Source of the DNA: Polychytrium aggregatum
Lineage: Eukaryota; Chytridiomycota; Chytridiomycetes; Polychytriales
Assembly (NCBI RefSeq): GCF_025602895.1
Contig: NW_026516230.1
Location: 62,001 to 126,000, forward strand
DNA: 64,000 nucleotides
Direction: 5' to 3'
The notes beneath the pieces are model-generated. The model saw only the letters and a list, made by a program, of their open reading frames with translations. It had not been told where the DNA came from and ran no database searches. Positions 45,554 through 58,426 of this stretch are shown one piece after another. Positions within the stretch are counted from its first letter, which is position 1. Each line of letters opens with the position of its first letter. The translations under genes and the position numbers were made by a program.

Positions 45554-46001
45554 ATGCGATGAGGTATCGGAGACCGAGTCAAAAGATCCGAGCGACTGTG
45601 TCGGGTACTAATGGCGGCTCCCGCAGGTGCGGCGACTGAGATGCAGATAGAAGCCGGGCTGACAGCACATCAATCTCAGCGTCGACGTTGCACCCAGGTC
45701 AGCGTGCTTGATTCAAGGTGACGTAGTCCAGGACTCAGGCTGTCCTTGGCGGGTGCAGCCACACTGGGCTACCCAAGGAGCAATCGTCAGGGACTCCATT
45801 TTTTTGAATATGCCGTGGCTATGTGGCTACATATAACACGGCGTGGCGCGGCCAGGATCGGCTGTGGCGCGGAGTCGGCGCCCGTCACATGACCGCAGTG
45901 ATGCCGAGCCGCAGCCTCCGGCCCAAACCCAGCCGACCCGATCTGGGCTGGATCGGTCTCTGCCACAGCCATCACCACAGCGACCGGTGCATTCGCCGAG
46001 A
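45554..46001. other. Divergent intergenic region
   Basis: About 450 bp lie between the unrecognised membrane-protein gene (-) and SUV3 (+). No gene or repeat is seen. The region from 45843 is open into the SUV3 first exon but is Pro/Arg-rich and more likely 5' UTR than coding. Confidence 0.5.
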
Positions 46002-49000
46002 ATGCGTCTCCATGTCTCTGCTTATGCTCTGCAGAGAGCCCTCCTTTCCCCAAGGCGTTTGATGGTGGCGACAGCGTGCCATTATCGTCAGCTGGGGGCT
46101 TTCTGCGGACAGAGTCTTCGCTTCCGCAGCAGCAAGTCTTCGGGCGAAGCCCAAAAGATCGTCAACCGACCCGACAACCTGCCAACGTACTCGACTCGCC
46201 AGTATGCAAAGGGGGGACACAACGAGTCCTCCCTTTCGCCCAAGAACCAGAGCTCCGTCACCGAATTTATCCCGCATTCTCGACTGATTGACCTGAACGA
46301 GGAGCTCTCCGATCAAGAGTTCCACAAGTATATGCAGAGTGAGTACACCTCGCGTGAAAAAGCCGTCATGAGTTTGACGAGGAATGCGAGCCGCAGCTAT
46401 CAGAAGATGGGCGAGTGGTAGAGAGAGATGGAGTGGGAGAGCCATGGTACAGCCGAAGCGGGCAACATCAGAGCCAACCATCCGTGCGCCGCACTTGTTC
46501 TTGCTCACACCGCCAATCCTGCTCATGAATTCAGAGCTGGAGCCGATCTTGACGAACCTCCCGAGGAACCGCATCCTGCTCGCGCGCTGCTTTGCCGTTG
46601 GTATCGGCGCCGAAGTTTATCGGCGCGCAATTTCTGCCTTCCGGGCCGATCTGCTGGACGGAAAACTGGATTTGACACTGAAGCATCTGATCATCCACAT
46701 GAAGGCGAGATGTACGTGCCGCCCAGGCCCAATCCCGATTCCAACTATGGCTGTGATTATGGCCGTGAACGTGTCTCGAGACATGATGATGAATATGGTT
46801 TTTTGCTCTGTGGTCGCTGGAGACCATATCCGTGCTCGATCGTTCGCTGTGAACAACTCCTGATAATCGCCCACGGCGCTATCTCGACTAACCCCAACCG
46901 GCCTCGTAAACCCCCCCCCAATCGACCTGAATCGACATGGCACCTCCAACGGAATGGGACCAAAACTAATCCGCCTGCCGAACCCGCCTGGAACGGATGA
47001 GAACGAACAGCCAATTTGAACCGGATCCTGTTGCCTGAGATCCTCAAGTACTTTGCCAAGATGGAGCCCGCCAAGGCACTGGTGATGTCGGCCATGCTCG
47101 AGTCCACCGATCTCACATCTCCAACCGAGCTGTTTCCGGCAGCCCGACGCATGGACAGGTGAGCTCTTTCCATTTACAATGTTTCTCTCTCAATGGCCGT
47201 GGAAGACCGTCGCGGTGAGGGAGGCCCACTCCTAGACGATGCAACAAGCGACCTCCTTCACCCGAGATAGAGCCTTGGCGAACGATACGGCCATGCCAGG
47301 ACTCACTCCGCCACTTGGATCTACACGTCTTGCAGCTGCATTCTAATCTCCCCGACCCCCCCCATGCTGCCCAGGAAAATCATTCTCCACGTCGGCCCCA
47401 CCAACTCGGGCAAGACCTATTCAGCACTTTCTCGATTCGAGAACTGTGCCAGCGGACTATACTGCGGTCCGCTGAGACTCCTGGCCCACGAAATTTACGA
47501 CAAAATGAATCGGAAGGGTGTCCCATGCAACCTGCTCACGGGCGAAGAGCGACGCGAAAGTGACGATGTGGATCTGTACTCGGCCACGGTTGAGATGGCG
47601 CCTCTGAACCGGATCTATGACGTTGCGATCATCGACGAGATCCAAATGATCAACGACGAACATCGCGGTTGGGCATGGACACAGGCCCTGCTAGGTCGGT
47701 AGATTTGGCCTCCGTGGCCATGGCTCGCGATGCCAGACGTGCCGATATCTGACTCGGAGCCGATGCATGTCCTCGGCTGTCCTGACATTTGACGTGCTTT
47801 CGCAGGTTTGCAGGCTCGAGAGATTCACTTGTGCGGCGAGTCCACCGTGGTCGATCTCATCAAGAGAATATGTGCCTCGATAGGCGAGGACGTTGAAGTC
47901 AATCAGTACAATCGTCTGACATCGCTTCATCTGAGTCCATCGCTCGATGGCCAATTTGGCAATGTCAAGAAGGGCGACGCTGTTGTCACGTTTTCGCGCC
48001 GAAACATCTTTGCGGTCAAGAAGCACATCGAGGAGAGCACCGGATTCAAGTGTGCGGTGATTTACGGCAGTCTGCCACCAGGTGAGCCGACTGCCCCCCC
48101 TCCTTGCGGATCGCAACGGCTGTTAAAAGTGCGTGGGTATATATCAATACTACTGCCTTGTGTCTAGATTCTGGAAAATCGCAGGACTAGCAGCGGCAGG
48201 ATGAGGGCACTGGCAAACTCAGTGCTCGACTCAGTGCTGAACTCGGTGCTCGACTCAGTGATAAACTCAGTGTTTAACCGACCAATCTTTGTCGCTTTCA
48301 TTTTCATTTTTTGCTGGCAGAAACCAGGGCTGAGCAAGCGCGACTCTTCAACGAGCCTGGAAGCGGATTTGATGTGCTCGTCGCCTCGGATGCCATCGGG
48401 ATGGGACTCAATCTGTAGGTTCTTCTCCAAGATGCATGTGGATGGTCCAACTGCCCAGAGAACTGTATACACGAGGCCTATAAAGTCTGTGGCTATGACT
48501 TACTCGGAAACACAATACTTCCCTTGTAGAAACATCAAGCGTATCGTCTTCGAGCGACTGACAAAGTTCGACGGAGAGGTCAGCCGCTACCTCAGTGTCT
48601 CGCAGGTCAAGCAAATAGCCGGCCGTGCGGGACGCTTTGGTACCGAGCACCCTGAAGGATACGTTTGCGCGTGAGTCCAGCCCCGATTCCACCTCTCAAA
48701 GAGCATGAGCATGCGAGGTCAGAGGAACCAAATGAGTGGATGAGGCCAGAGGACCTTGAGCAGCCGAGTATATTGGGAGGAGCTTCAGCAGCCAAAGCTG
48801 TCTGTGTGCATGGATGGGTTCAAGTATGAAGGATACTCACGCCCAGTCAACCAACGCTGTCTACAGACTCGATGATATCGATCACGAGAGGCTCAAGTAC
48901 TACATGAACGCCGATCTGCCCTTGGTCGAGGTTTGTGCTACGGACCGGTCACGAATGACAGAAGCAACCTGATTCCGGCCCCTGACACCATCCGCCACCC

Positions 49001-50142
49001 TTCGTCTTGGGCGACAGACCGCCGGTCTGCTTCCAACACTCGAACAGGTTGAGGAGTTCTCGAACAAGTTCCCGAGCATGGGCTTTACGAGCTTACTCGT
49101 ACGTAACCGTCGTGTTGTGCGGCAGTCGGTGCGGGCTGTCGTGTGTGGTCACTGTCGGGGTTGGCTACGCTTCGGTGGATGTCAGGACGTCGACGCAAAG
49201 GTACCGCAGCTAGTCAAAGCACTGCAACTAGCCCAAGGCTCGCCGCCTGTCAATAACGTCCGTTGTGCTCGTACGACTGCATCCTGCTCAGGAGCGATAC
49301 GAGGATCTCTCGAGGCTCGATGGCGACTACTTTCTGTGCAATCTCAGAAACCAGAAAGAGGTTGCCACGCTTCTTGAGAACAAGCCGCTCGAACTCCGGG
49401 ACCGGTTCATCTTCACAAACGCCCCGCACTCAGTCGACGGCGGGTTTGCAGACAAATGCATGATGCTCTTTGTGGATGCGTTTATCGAACGGCGCGAGTG
49501 CCCAATCGACCAAAAGATTGTGCTGCCGCGACAGCCTCCCGCAACCATCGAGGCCCTGCGTGTGATCGAGGGGATGCACAAGATCATCACACTCTATCTC
49601 TGGCTGAGGTAACGCTGCAGGTCACGGCTCGGGAGAGGAGAGGAGAGGAGAGGATTTCGTGGGATGCTGCGTTCATATCCGCAAGAAGCTCACCGCCAGT
49701 GTGCTCCTCTCGCAGCGTCCGCTTCCCAACGTGCTTCACCGATACCGAAAAGGCGGCATACCTGAAGCGCAACTGCGAGCGGCTCATCAATCTTAGTCTC
49801 GTGAAGCTCAGCTTCCAGCGATCCAAAAAGAAGGGGCTGCCGCGCGACAAGTCTGCATACAAGGGATCGGCCACGATCGCTCCTGGGCTGGAACACATCG
49901 GCCGGACTGAATGGAAGCAGGCCAAGCCTGTTGCACGGACCCTGGGTGTCTTTGGCGATCTTTCGTCGGCACCCTCGTCGGGCAAGAGCGTCTTTAAAGA
50001 GATCATCGAGTCTCTGGAAGAAGACGTCATGTCCCGCAAACGCTACGATGCCGATGACGGCAGTTCTGGGCATCCGGACGACCAGGAGGCCTTGGAGAAT
50101 CGCCAAAAGCCAAAGCCTGACGATGAGAGCATTCGATACTGA
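46002..50142 (+). CDS. SUV3: SUV3-like mitochondrial ATP-dependent RNA helicase
   Basis: SUV3 unwinds mitochondrial RNA for turnover, in yeast as part of the degradosome. The likely start at 46002 ([20 protein letters not shown]) or 46062 ([20 protein letters not shown]) gives a basic amphipathic presequence. Helical N-terminal exons follow, including [20 protein letters not shown]. The core has Walker A in [18 protein letters not shown], then [29 protein letters not shown], the DExH-type box [44 protein letters not shown] and [19 protein letters not shown]. The C-terminal exons carry LYLWLR and [20 protein letters not shown], ending DDESIRY at 50142. At least eight introns are present, and some borders are not verified. 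Confidence 0.9.
48216..48273. repeat. Short tandem repeat in a SUV3 intron
   Basis: Imperfect repeats of AACTCAGTGCTCGACTCAGTG, about 10-11 bp in basic period, lie in the intron between [10 protein letters not shown] and the next helicase exon. It has no coding role. Confidence 0.75.
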
Positions 50143-50531
50143 TGGGTGCAGCAGTAAATATATGAACCGTCTCTGCTCCCTGGGAAATCCTCACGAGAGA
50201 TGATCGAGTTGGAGCGAACGACTGTGCTCCGGGGCACGAAGCATGGAGCAGCATCGGATTCAACATGGGGAATCAGCAACCGACGGAGCACTCAGTGAGA
50301 CGGCGCCGCGCCCTGATTGGCTGGAAACCGCGCTTGTTCTGTCGGAGTCGCATCACGTGGACTGCCGGATCAATATTCCCAAATATGGGCGAGGTGCCCA
50401 GCACCCAAATCGATGCTGCTGCAAGCGGACACCTTCCAGAGCTGGCCACGCCAGAACAGACCAGGGCAGACCAGAACGCACCAGAGCAGACCTGAACGCA
50501 CCAGAACGGACTACCGCAGAGAGGAGCCAGG
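50143..50531. other. Intergenic, kinesin-5 upstream region with short repeats
   Basis: This region holds the SUV3 3' end and the kinesin-5 promoter. At about 50450-50511 there are repeats of CAGACCAGAACGCAC and variants, close to the kinesin start. I saw no gene. Confidence 0.6.
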
Positions 50532-53500
50532 ATGAGCAAGGACAACGACAAAGAAACAAACATCAATGTGATCGTGAGAGTCAGGTATGAGTGCCATCAA
50601 CCGATGAGTGACGATGTTGAGGGGCAGGTTGGTTGCGGCCCTCGAGGTCGGAAGCAGAGCGATGTCTCGCATTGATCTTGGGCTTTAGCGGCACGAAAGC
50701 TTTGCTGGACATGCCTCGCGAAGGCGCTGGTCCTTGGTCCAAACGGCGATCGCTCATGAGCTCGTGCAGATACAAGTTGCCTCGAGATTTTAACCCTGTC
50801 ATGATTGTATGTTCATCCACCAATGTCACCAATGCCACCAACCTGCTGTCTCTCTCTCGATTGATGCCGCCGACTGCCATTCGTATTCTTTGGACCTCCC
50901 CGAAACATCAATATCTCGACCAGGCCGAGGAACTCCAAGGAAATCGCCGAGAACAGTCCTTCGGTTGCGTCGGCCCAGAATGGCAAGGAAGTGCTGCTGA
51001 AGGTTGGACCGGGCTCGAGCTCGATGAGCACCAAGACCTATCATTTCGACAAGGTTTTTGGGCCAGAAAGCACCCAGAAGAACGTCTTCGATCAAGTGGT
51101 CTCTCCCATATTGGAGGAGGTGAGACTGACGAGCGGCATTGATCGCTGTGCCAGAGACGGTGGTGGCAATGAAGCCCGATTTGAGGACGAACGAGCTGGA
51201 CCTGTGCCCACGTTTGGTCTGCTCTTCCGTCTAACTCGCCATCTTATGGCCCCTCATCTCAACGTTATGCTAACTGCATCCATTGACTGTCGCTGTCGCC
51301 TTTAAAATCCTCAACGGACAACTGACAGGTCTTGATGGGCTACAACTGCACCATATTCGCTTATGGTATGTGGGAAGCTGCGCAGGGACAGGACGATTGT
51401 TGGAATCGCACAGTCCGCGAAGCAGCCACGGTCTGCGGTTGCTGACGACGTCCATTTTGATGATGCTCCGCTTGTTGGGGGGGGGTGTAGGCCAAACGGG
51501 AACCGGCAAGACCTACACGATGGAGGGCAACCTCACGGACCCCAATCACCCTGATGCTGGTGTGATCCCGCGAACCCTGTTCGCACTGTTCGATGCGTTG
51601 GACGGCGAATGCGCAGAGTACACGGTCAGAGTTTCGGTATGTACAACTTGCCCATCCGTCGGCCACAGCTCTGTTGGGCAAGGATAGTCAATCAGTGAAA
51701 GAGTCGAGTCGACTCACAGGACCGATTGCGCGCTCCTATAGTTTGTTGAGCTCTACAATGAGGAGCTGAAGGACCTGCTTTCTCCCGAGGACGATTTCCG
51801 AAAGCTGCGGATCTACGACGATCTTTCTCGGAAGGGATCGGTGGTGATCCAAGGGCTGGAGGAGATCATGGTCAAAAACGCCCAAGATGTGATTTCAATC
51901 CTGCAAAAGGGATCGCATAAGCGCCAGATCGCGGCCACCAAGATGAACGAAGTCTCGAGGTGCGCACTGACGTCGACTACAGAGGCTGGGCGGCGGCAAC
52001 GTGCTACTACCAAGGCTGTGCTAACACACCACCACCAACCCCTCCAGTCGATCCCACAGCATCTTTTCAATCACCGTCCACACCAAAGAGTCAACGCCTG
52101 ATGGAGAGGAGCTGCTGAAGGTGAGCCGATGCAACTCTTGGGAGCCAGGATGGACTGTCACAGCGCCGATGTGGCCCGTCGTAGCACCGGCAGACAAGCT
52201 TACTTCTACTGCTGCTGATTAACAAACGCTCGACTCCGTTTCACAGATCGGAAAGCTCAATCTTGTCGACTTGGCTGGCTCTGAGAACATTGCCCGATCC
52301 GGTGCCGAGAAAATGCGAGCCAAGGAGGCCGGAATGATCAACCAGGTACTGGCGAGACGGCAGCATACATGGGACAGAGCACTGGATGAATACTCACCAA
52401 CATAGTTCCTGAGGGCGCTTACGCTGCGTCATTCCGAATCGGACCGAGTTTCCCGAATGCACGCGACGCTCTTCCACTAACGTGCGGATCGACCTGGACA
52501 CCTGCGCTTGTATCATATCTAGAGCCTGCTCACTCTGGGCCGCGTTATCGACGCCCTTGTGGGTCGCAGCCCGCACATTCCCTATCGCGAGAGTAAACTG
52601 ACTCGCCTCCTCCAAGATTCACTCGGTAGGCTGGACTCTCGGCAAGCAGACAGGCAGTGAGATTATCTGGGGCATCGTCCATCTGCAGCTAACGATTCCA
52701 CTTTCAACTTGAATCCCCGAATCAGGTGGCCGCACCAAGACTTGCATCATTGCTGCAGGTAAGTCTGGCGAGACGGCCGGTCCAGAAGAGTAGATTCGCA
52801 CCATAACACGGGCTTGCCGATACGTTGCCGGCCCACAGTATCTCCGGCCAAGTGCAACTTGGAAGAATCGCAGTCCACGCTGGACTACGCCAGTCGAGCC
52901 AAGAACATCCGAAACAAGCCCGAAGTCAACCAGAAGATGACCAAGAAGGCGCTGATACGCGAGTATGCCTTCGAGATCGAGAGGCTGCAAAACGACCTGC
53001 AGGCTGCGCGAGACAAGAACGGCATCTACTTGTCGCAGGAGGTATGGGCATGCAAGACTGCTTTCCTCGTGTGCTTCCATTTCTGGGTTTCTAGATGTCC
53101 GCCCCGGGTTGAAAGGGCTGCAATCTGGGAACGCATGCACACCAATCGAGGGGGGTATAGTCGACCGCACGGACCTTGCTCCGGCACGTTCTGATCACTG
53201 TTGCATTGGAAAACCCCGCTCGGATGCACCAGACCTACCAAAGCATCGTTGGTGAGAGCCAGGGACGAAAGGAGCGCATCGAGGAGCTCCTGAAGAACAT
53301 CGAGCACCGCCAAGAAATGATCCGTCATCTCGAGACAAAGTTTGAGCAACACACAGAGCTGCTCAAGACCACGAACGAAAGTCTGACTGCGGCCCTGGTG
53401 AGGACAACGAAACGAAGGAAGGGAGGGGCGGAGATCCTGATGGCGGAGCAGCGACGAAGCCGATCGCATGCGCCACCTTGGAGAGCAATGCAACCTCCAC

Positions 53501-56500
53501 TGACAAGTCAAAAACGCCATTACTCCCTCTCAGAATGAGATTGACGAGAAGAAAAATGAACTGAATGAGACCCTCCAACAATTGGAAACCACCCGCGATT
53601 CCCTCCAGAACCAAATCATCATCACGAGGTAGGTTATAGAGTGACAGGATAGGCAGACGTGACTGAGGATCGCAAGCAAGGACGATTCATAAGGACAACG
53701 GTGTTTGAAACCACCTCGATGAGGCGGCTGCATTTGGGTGACAGAGGAGGGTCTCACAGCCCGGAATACGTTGGGTCTGTGCATGCCTGACCTTTGTGCG
53801 CCTGATCTGACCCCACTTGCACCGTCAGTGCCTATGCCGAAACCGAGAAGCGCATGGATGCGCTCGCCTCCGGTCTCGTCTCCACACTCAAGTCGAGCGT
53901 GCAAGATATTCACGGACTGCATTCCAAGCTAGGTACTATGCTTTGCCCAGTCATTGCGATATGCGTTTGGAGCGACAAAAACGGAGTCTGGCCGCCACCA
54001 ATCCCCGCATCTGAGTTCATCCTCGTATCTGGTCCTCGTATCTGGTCCCCGTATCTGGTCCTCGTATCTGATCCTCGTATCACATCCTCACATCTTGTCC
54101 CTCGTATCTACATCGACCTTACAGAGCGCAAGTCGGCCCTCGAGATCCAAAACACCAGAGTCTTCTCGGAATTCCAAGAGGACCTGCAGAGCCATGTCCA
54201 CACGATCGAAACCCAAGTCGATAATATGAGAAACAGTACCAGCGAGTTTCTGGATTCGCTCGCCAGCAAATTTGGACTGTGTTCGTCACAGCTATCCAAG
54301 GTAGCTTAACCACCTTTTTTTACTCGGCGACTGGGGCACTTTGGCAAACCGACAAAGACACACACACACACACACACGCCGAGATATCGGAACTAAACAG
54401 ACTTTGCTCCAACATCCTCATCGCCACGTTCCCGCTAATGCTTTCTCCAGGACTGGGCTGATGCTTTGGCCCAGCACGATGCTGGCCTGCATCATTTGCT
54501 CGGCCATAGCGAGCAAATCAAGGCCCAACTTGATACCGGTAATCAAGCACTGCAAAGTGATTTGAGCCAGCTCGAAGACTTGATCAAGGCCATTCGCATA
54601 GAGGCACACGACCGAGCCCGTGCCAGTGTCGAGGGCAACGTGCGTGTGTTCGAGTCGATGAGGCAGGCTTTCGGACAGCACCAGACCGAGGTAAAGAACT
54701 CAACAGAAGCAACTGAGACGATCAATTGTAGCCAACATGGGGGAGGGATACGACGGTGACCGGCAGAGTGTCTGTGGTGGGATAACCAACGAAACTCTTG
54801 CTAGATGCTTGTCTGGAGCCAGCAGTTTGGCAGCGAGCTCCGAGCTGCGTTCTCAACCATGGAAGGCTACATCAACCAGCGCAAGGTCGCCGAGTCACAG
54901 CGAGAAGCACAGGTGCAGCAAGTGCTTCGTGCCGAGGTGAGTAGTGCGTTGCACGAGCGATTCGTAGAATCGAGGCGTGGTCTGGGCGAAGGGGTGGCGT
55001 CGGCGGTGAGTTGGTTGGGACAGCAAGACCTTGGCCTGTGCGCCTGCATGGTGTTATTGCGCATCAATGTGCGCATTAGCGTCATGCGACGACTGCGATT
55101 CGGGTGGTCAGGACACCGATGTGTCTGGACTCATGAGAGCGGTGGTCTCCTTGTGCTGCTTGTACTTATGCAGCTCATTGCCTCCGCTCCACGCGTATCC
55201 AGATCACTGCCCTGCAGGAGCAAAACCGCTTATTGCGTGAGCAGCTGGCACAGGAACGCGAGGCCGTGCCTTTGGCAACGCAGACCCTGCTCTCGGATAT
55301 CACGCAGCTGGTCACAGCGTTCTCTAGTCGCCGAGAGCAAGCATTCACTGAGACGGCGACCCGACAGTGCGATGCTGCCCAAGAGCGGATTGATCATATC
55401 CTTTTTATGAATGCGGCAGAGGGTGGCGATTGGCTTCGTGGAGTTTGGTCAGGATTGAGTCTCCCCCCGCTACTCCGCGCAGGCAGCGGTCTGGGCTAGC
55501 ATGGAGGGAGACCCTTTTCACAAGAGTCACTGACCGAATCCGCAAAGGGCAAGGATGCGATTGGTGATGCTACAGCGCGATGTTGTTAGTCCATAACTTT
55601 GCAGTGGCTGTGTTTTACGTCTGGAAGGTCTCTTTAGCACCGCAGCGGCGTTTGCCGACGACTCGGTCAAGACGCACGATGCGGCACTTGTGGAGCTAGG
55701 CACACGATCGACCGACGCAGAGAAAACGTTGGCACTCGGAAGCAACCTGGTGGATGAGAAGATGCGGTCGTTTGTCGATGGTACACATGGTGTTCAGCAG
55801 ACCCTGCAGGCGCACACTGAAGCCACCGTGGATACCGTTGAGCAAGGCACCACGAAGCTGGCGGCCACTGTCGAGGCTGGTGAGAACACGAACTGTGCAT
55901 GATGGATGTTGTGGAGTCGGGCGAGTCTTTGGGCGTCTTTGACGGTTGATGCAGCGGAGGTTGGGCGACAAAGGCCCGGCCAACCCAAGTCGCTGGGTAT
56001 CCACTGGCGCAGCCTACTCGACTGATGTGAATGACGCCATTGACGCTACTAATGTGACCGATGCGACTGTCTCAACCTGGATTTAGCCCAACTGGCTCGG
56101 CAACAGAGACACGAAGCTGCGGCCGAGACGGCCACGGTTGCAGAGCAGGATACACAAAGTATCCTCAACGATATGAAGACACGATCAAGTCAACTTGGCG
56201 AGGCAACCTTGGCGCACTTGAGTGCATGGGCACAGGAGGTATGTAGGGGTTGCGTCTGGAAGAGCAGGATGAGTCACGAGCAGACAGATCGGTGGCAAGC
56301 AAAGGCGCGATAAAACTTGACGGCAGTGGTGATGGTGGTGGATCGGCTTCCAAGCCAAGGCGATATCCTCACAATCCCTTGGTGTGCGACGCTTGACAGA
56401 CCGAAGAGTTCACCGGTTCCGCATCCGAGGATCTGTTCGATCAGATCGACTCTACAATCGACCAGATGCAGCAAAAGATTGCGTGCCAGGTGATTGCCAT

Positions 56501-57161
56501 TGACACTCCGACGGGCAAGACTCCGCGCAAGAGACCGATCCGGTGAGTCGCCAAAAGCCGAATTATCCCTGGGGTGACGAGGACAGCAACAGAGCCGGAA
56601 TTCCGGCCCGGACAAGGCACAGGAAGCATCCAGGCGACACAGCGGCACAGATGGCTGTCTAGTGACCGAGATCGACTCGGATGGACTCGGATTGTGCACC
56701 ACGGGGCCGAGTGAAACACTGCTGACGCGCCGTATCGGTTTGATGTGATGTCTGTTCGACCGCCTGTGATCACTTGCGACCGCCTGTGACCGCCTGACAG
56801 ATTCCCTGTCCAGTGGTCGCTCACACGGAGCCCAAGTACGCTGATCAAGGAATACCGTGCCAACGCCAGCGCCCACGCCGCAACCATGGCCCCGGAAGGA
56901 AGCGAGCACGACGGTGGCATGATTGGAGAGCCATGTCCATCGCCAGCACCATCACCACTTCCAACGCCAACGAGCATCCGGCAGCGCACATCCGGATACG
57001 AAGGCATCGGCAACGAGCCCAGCGACACGCGCATGTTTGATGCGGTGATGGAGACGCCTGGGGCTGCATCGTCGCGGCAGGTGTCAATGACGCCGATGGC
57101 AAGCAAGCTGCCCACACGCCGCCAGCCGTCCGTGCGCTTCTCGGCCGCGGATGATCAATGA
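50532..57161 (+). CDS. Kinesin-5 (BimC/Eg5/CIN8-type mitotic motor)
   Basis: This plus-end-directed bipolar motor slides antiparallel spindle microtubules. The first exon (50532-50584) encodes [18 protein letters not shown] and splices to [20 protein letters not shown]. The motor domain then has [14 protein letters not shown] (P-loop), [18 protein letters not shown], a switch I segment ending [11 protein letters not shown] across an intron, [20 protein letters not shown] (switch II), [18 protein letters not shown] and [20 protein letters not shown] (neck linker). A long coiled-coil stalk follows over many small exons. Near 56490-56540 is the BimC box [13 protein letters not shown], whose Thr is the expected Cdk1 site. 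The tail is Pro/Ser-rich and ends at 57161. More than a dozen introns interrupt it. Confidence 0.93.
54020..54110. repeat. 13-14-bp tandem repeat in a kinesin-5 intron
   Basis: About six copies of CCTCGTATCTGGT and variants lie in the intron just before the exon that begins [20 protein letters not shown]. It is a non-coding minisatellite. Confidence 0.85.
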
Positions 57162-58426
57162 CATGCGGCGATGCCTGGCGAAGGCCAGAGGGCACAGCGC
57201 CCGGCCGAGTCAACAACAGAGCGAGGATTTGAAAGGGGGGAGGCAGAGCCCAGCTGCTTCTCTGCGTAAATCTCTGGCTACTGCCCATTCGGGCACAAGA
57301 AGGCCGATGCATTCGGGACAACCGCTTCCGTGTGTCAGCATCCCTGATGGCTTTGCCCGATAGTTTCGCCCAATAGCGCAATTCGGGGTGCGGTTGCCTC
57401 CAAAGTCGATGGTCTTTGAGCCACGAGCCGCTTTCGAGAGATGGTGTCATTGACGAACGGAATACAGCTTGCTGCACGGGCGAACCAGACCATCGCCGAT
57501 CGAGTGGGGCTGACCATACTTTTTTTTTTCCTTCTTTCGTTGCGTCAAGAAGGCCGGGAGTGGGAACGGAAGCCGGGACTGCCGACGGCGAGGCCCCAGA
57601 CGACCAGCCAATGCGGGCGCGGCACGCAGTGGCGGTGGCAGACAGGCAAGGGTCGCTCGGATGGGCTTCGTGCGCCAGGCGGGCCGATGCGATTCCTGCG
57701 AGAGAGAACGCATGCCGATTGGCGCAGAGCACGGCCTGGCTGGAAAGACGACGGGTTCGGGCCGGGCAGCCTGGTCGAACGAAGGGCCGGGTCTGGCAAG
57801 AGGCAGCTGTGGTTAGCGTCTCTGGACAGATGTCGCTGAATGCATCGCTCGGTCTGTCTCAGACACAGCCAAATGACTCCCAAAGACATTGGCCCGGATG
57901 GCCGGGATGTCGCAAATGCAGACGCTTGCACAGCACATGGACGACATCACTATGAAAAAAAAGCTGACGTGTAAATTACGCGTTGGCCAATACTTCCCTC
58001 GCAAATCCCCCACCGGACTCAGCATAACAAGGAAAAACACGTCTTCTCGCGTTTTGTTTTGCCTTGGGGGTCGCGTCTGGCCACTGAAGCGACCGCGACG
58101 GGCTCGGGTCACCCGCATTTCTCCTTGTTCGTCCAGGTTGCTGGCTCCCTGGGTGTCCCCGAACCCGCACTGCCACATCCCGTGGAGCCCTCGGCCAATG
58201 GGCTGCTTCCGTTCACGTGACATGGCATCCGAGTCATCCCGGCTTTTCACTGTCTTCCGCGACTCGTTCACTGTCCATGACCCCCGGCTGCTTTCCTGAC
58301 TCATCTGTGTTCATGGGTCATCAGAGCCTTCGGACTTGGACAAAAACCGGGCATTTCCGCCCCCAGTTGCTTCGTCAATCTCCTCTTGATCCTTTCTCCC
58401 CTCGACCTTCTCATCCGACTCTAATC
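57162..58426. other. Intergenic, nothing recognised
   Basis: This 1.26-kb region separates kinesin-5 from the CACTA-type transposase. It contains a T-rich run near 57519-57532 and overlapping short open frames. It may include the left terminus of the transposon, but I could not identify a matching pair of terminal repeats. Confidence 0.5.

Noticed and set aside
46428-47000. Separate 190-codon gene inside the SUV3 region
   Set aside because: Another frame of the same interval encodes helical sequence ([17 protein letters not shown]) that leads into the helicase core and fits SUV3 better.
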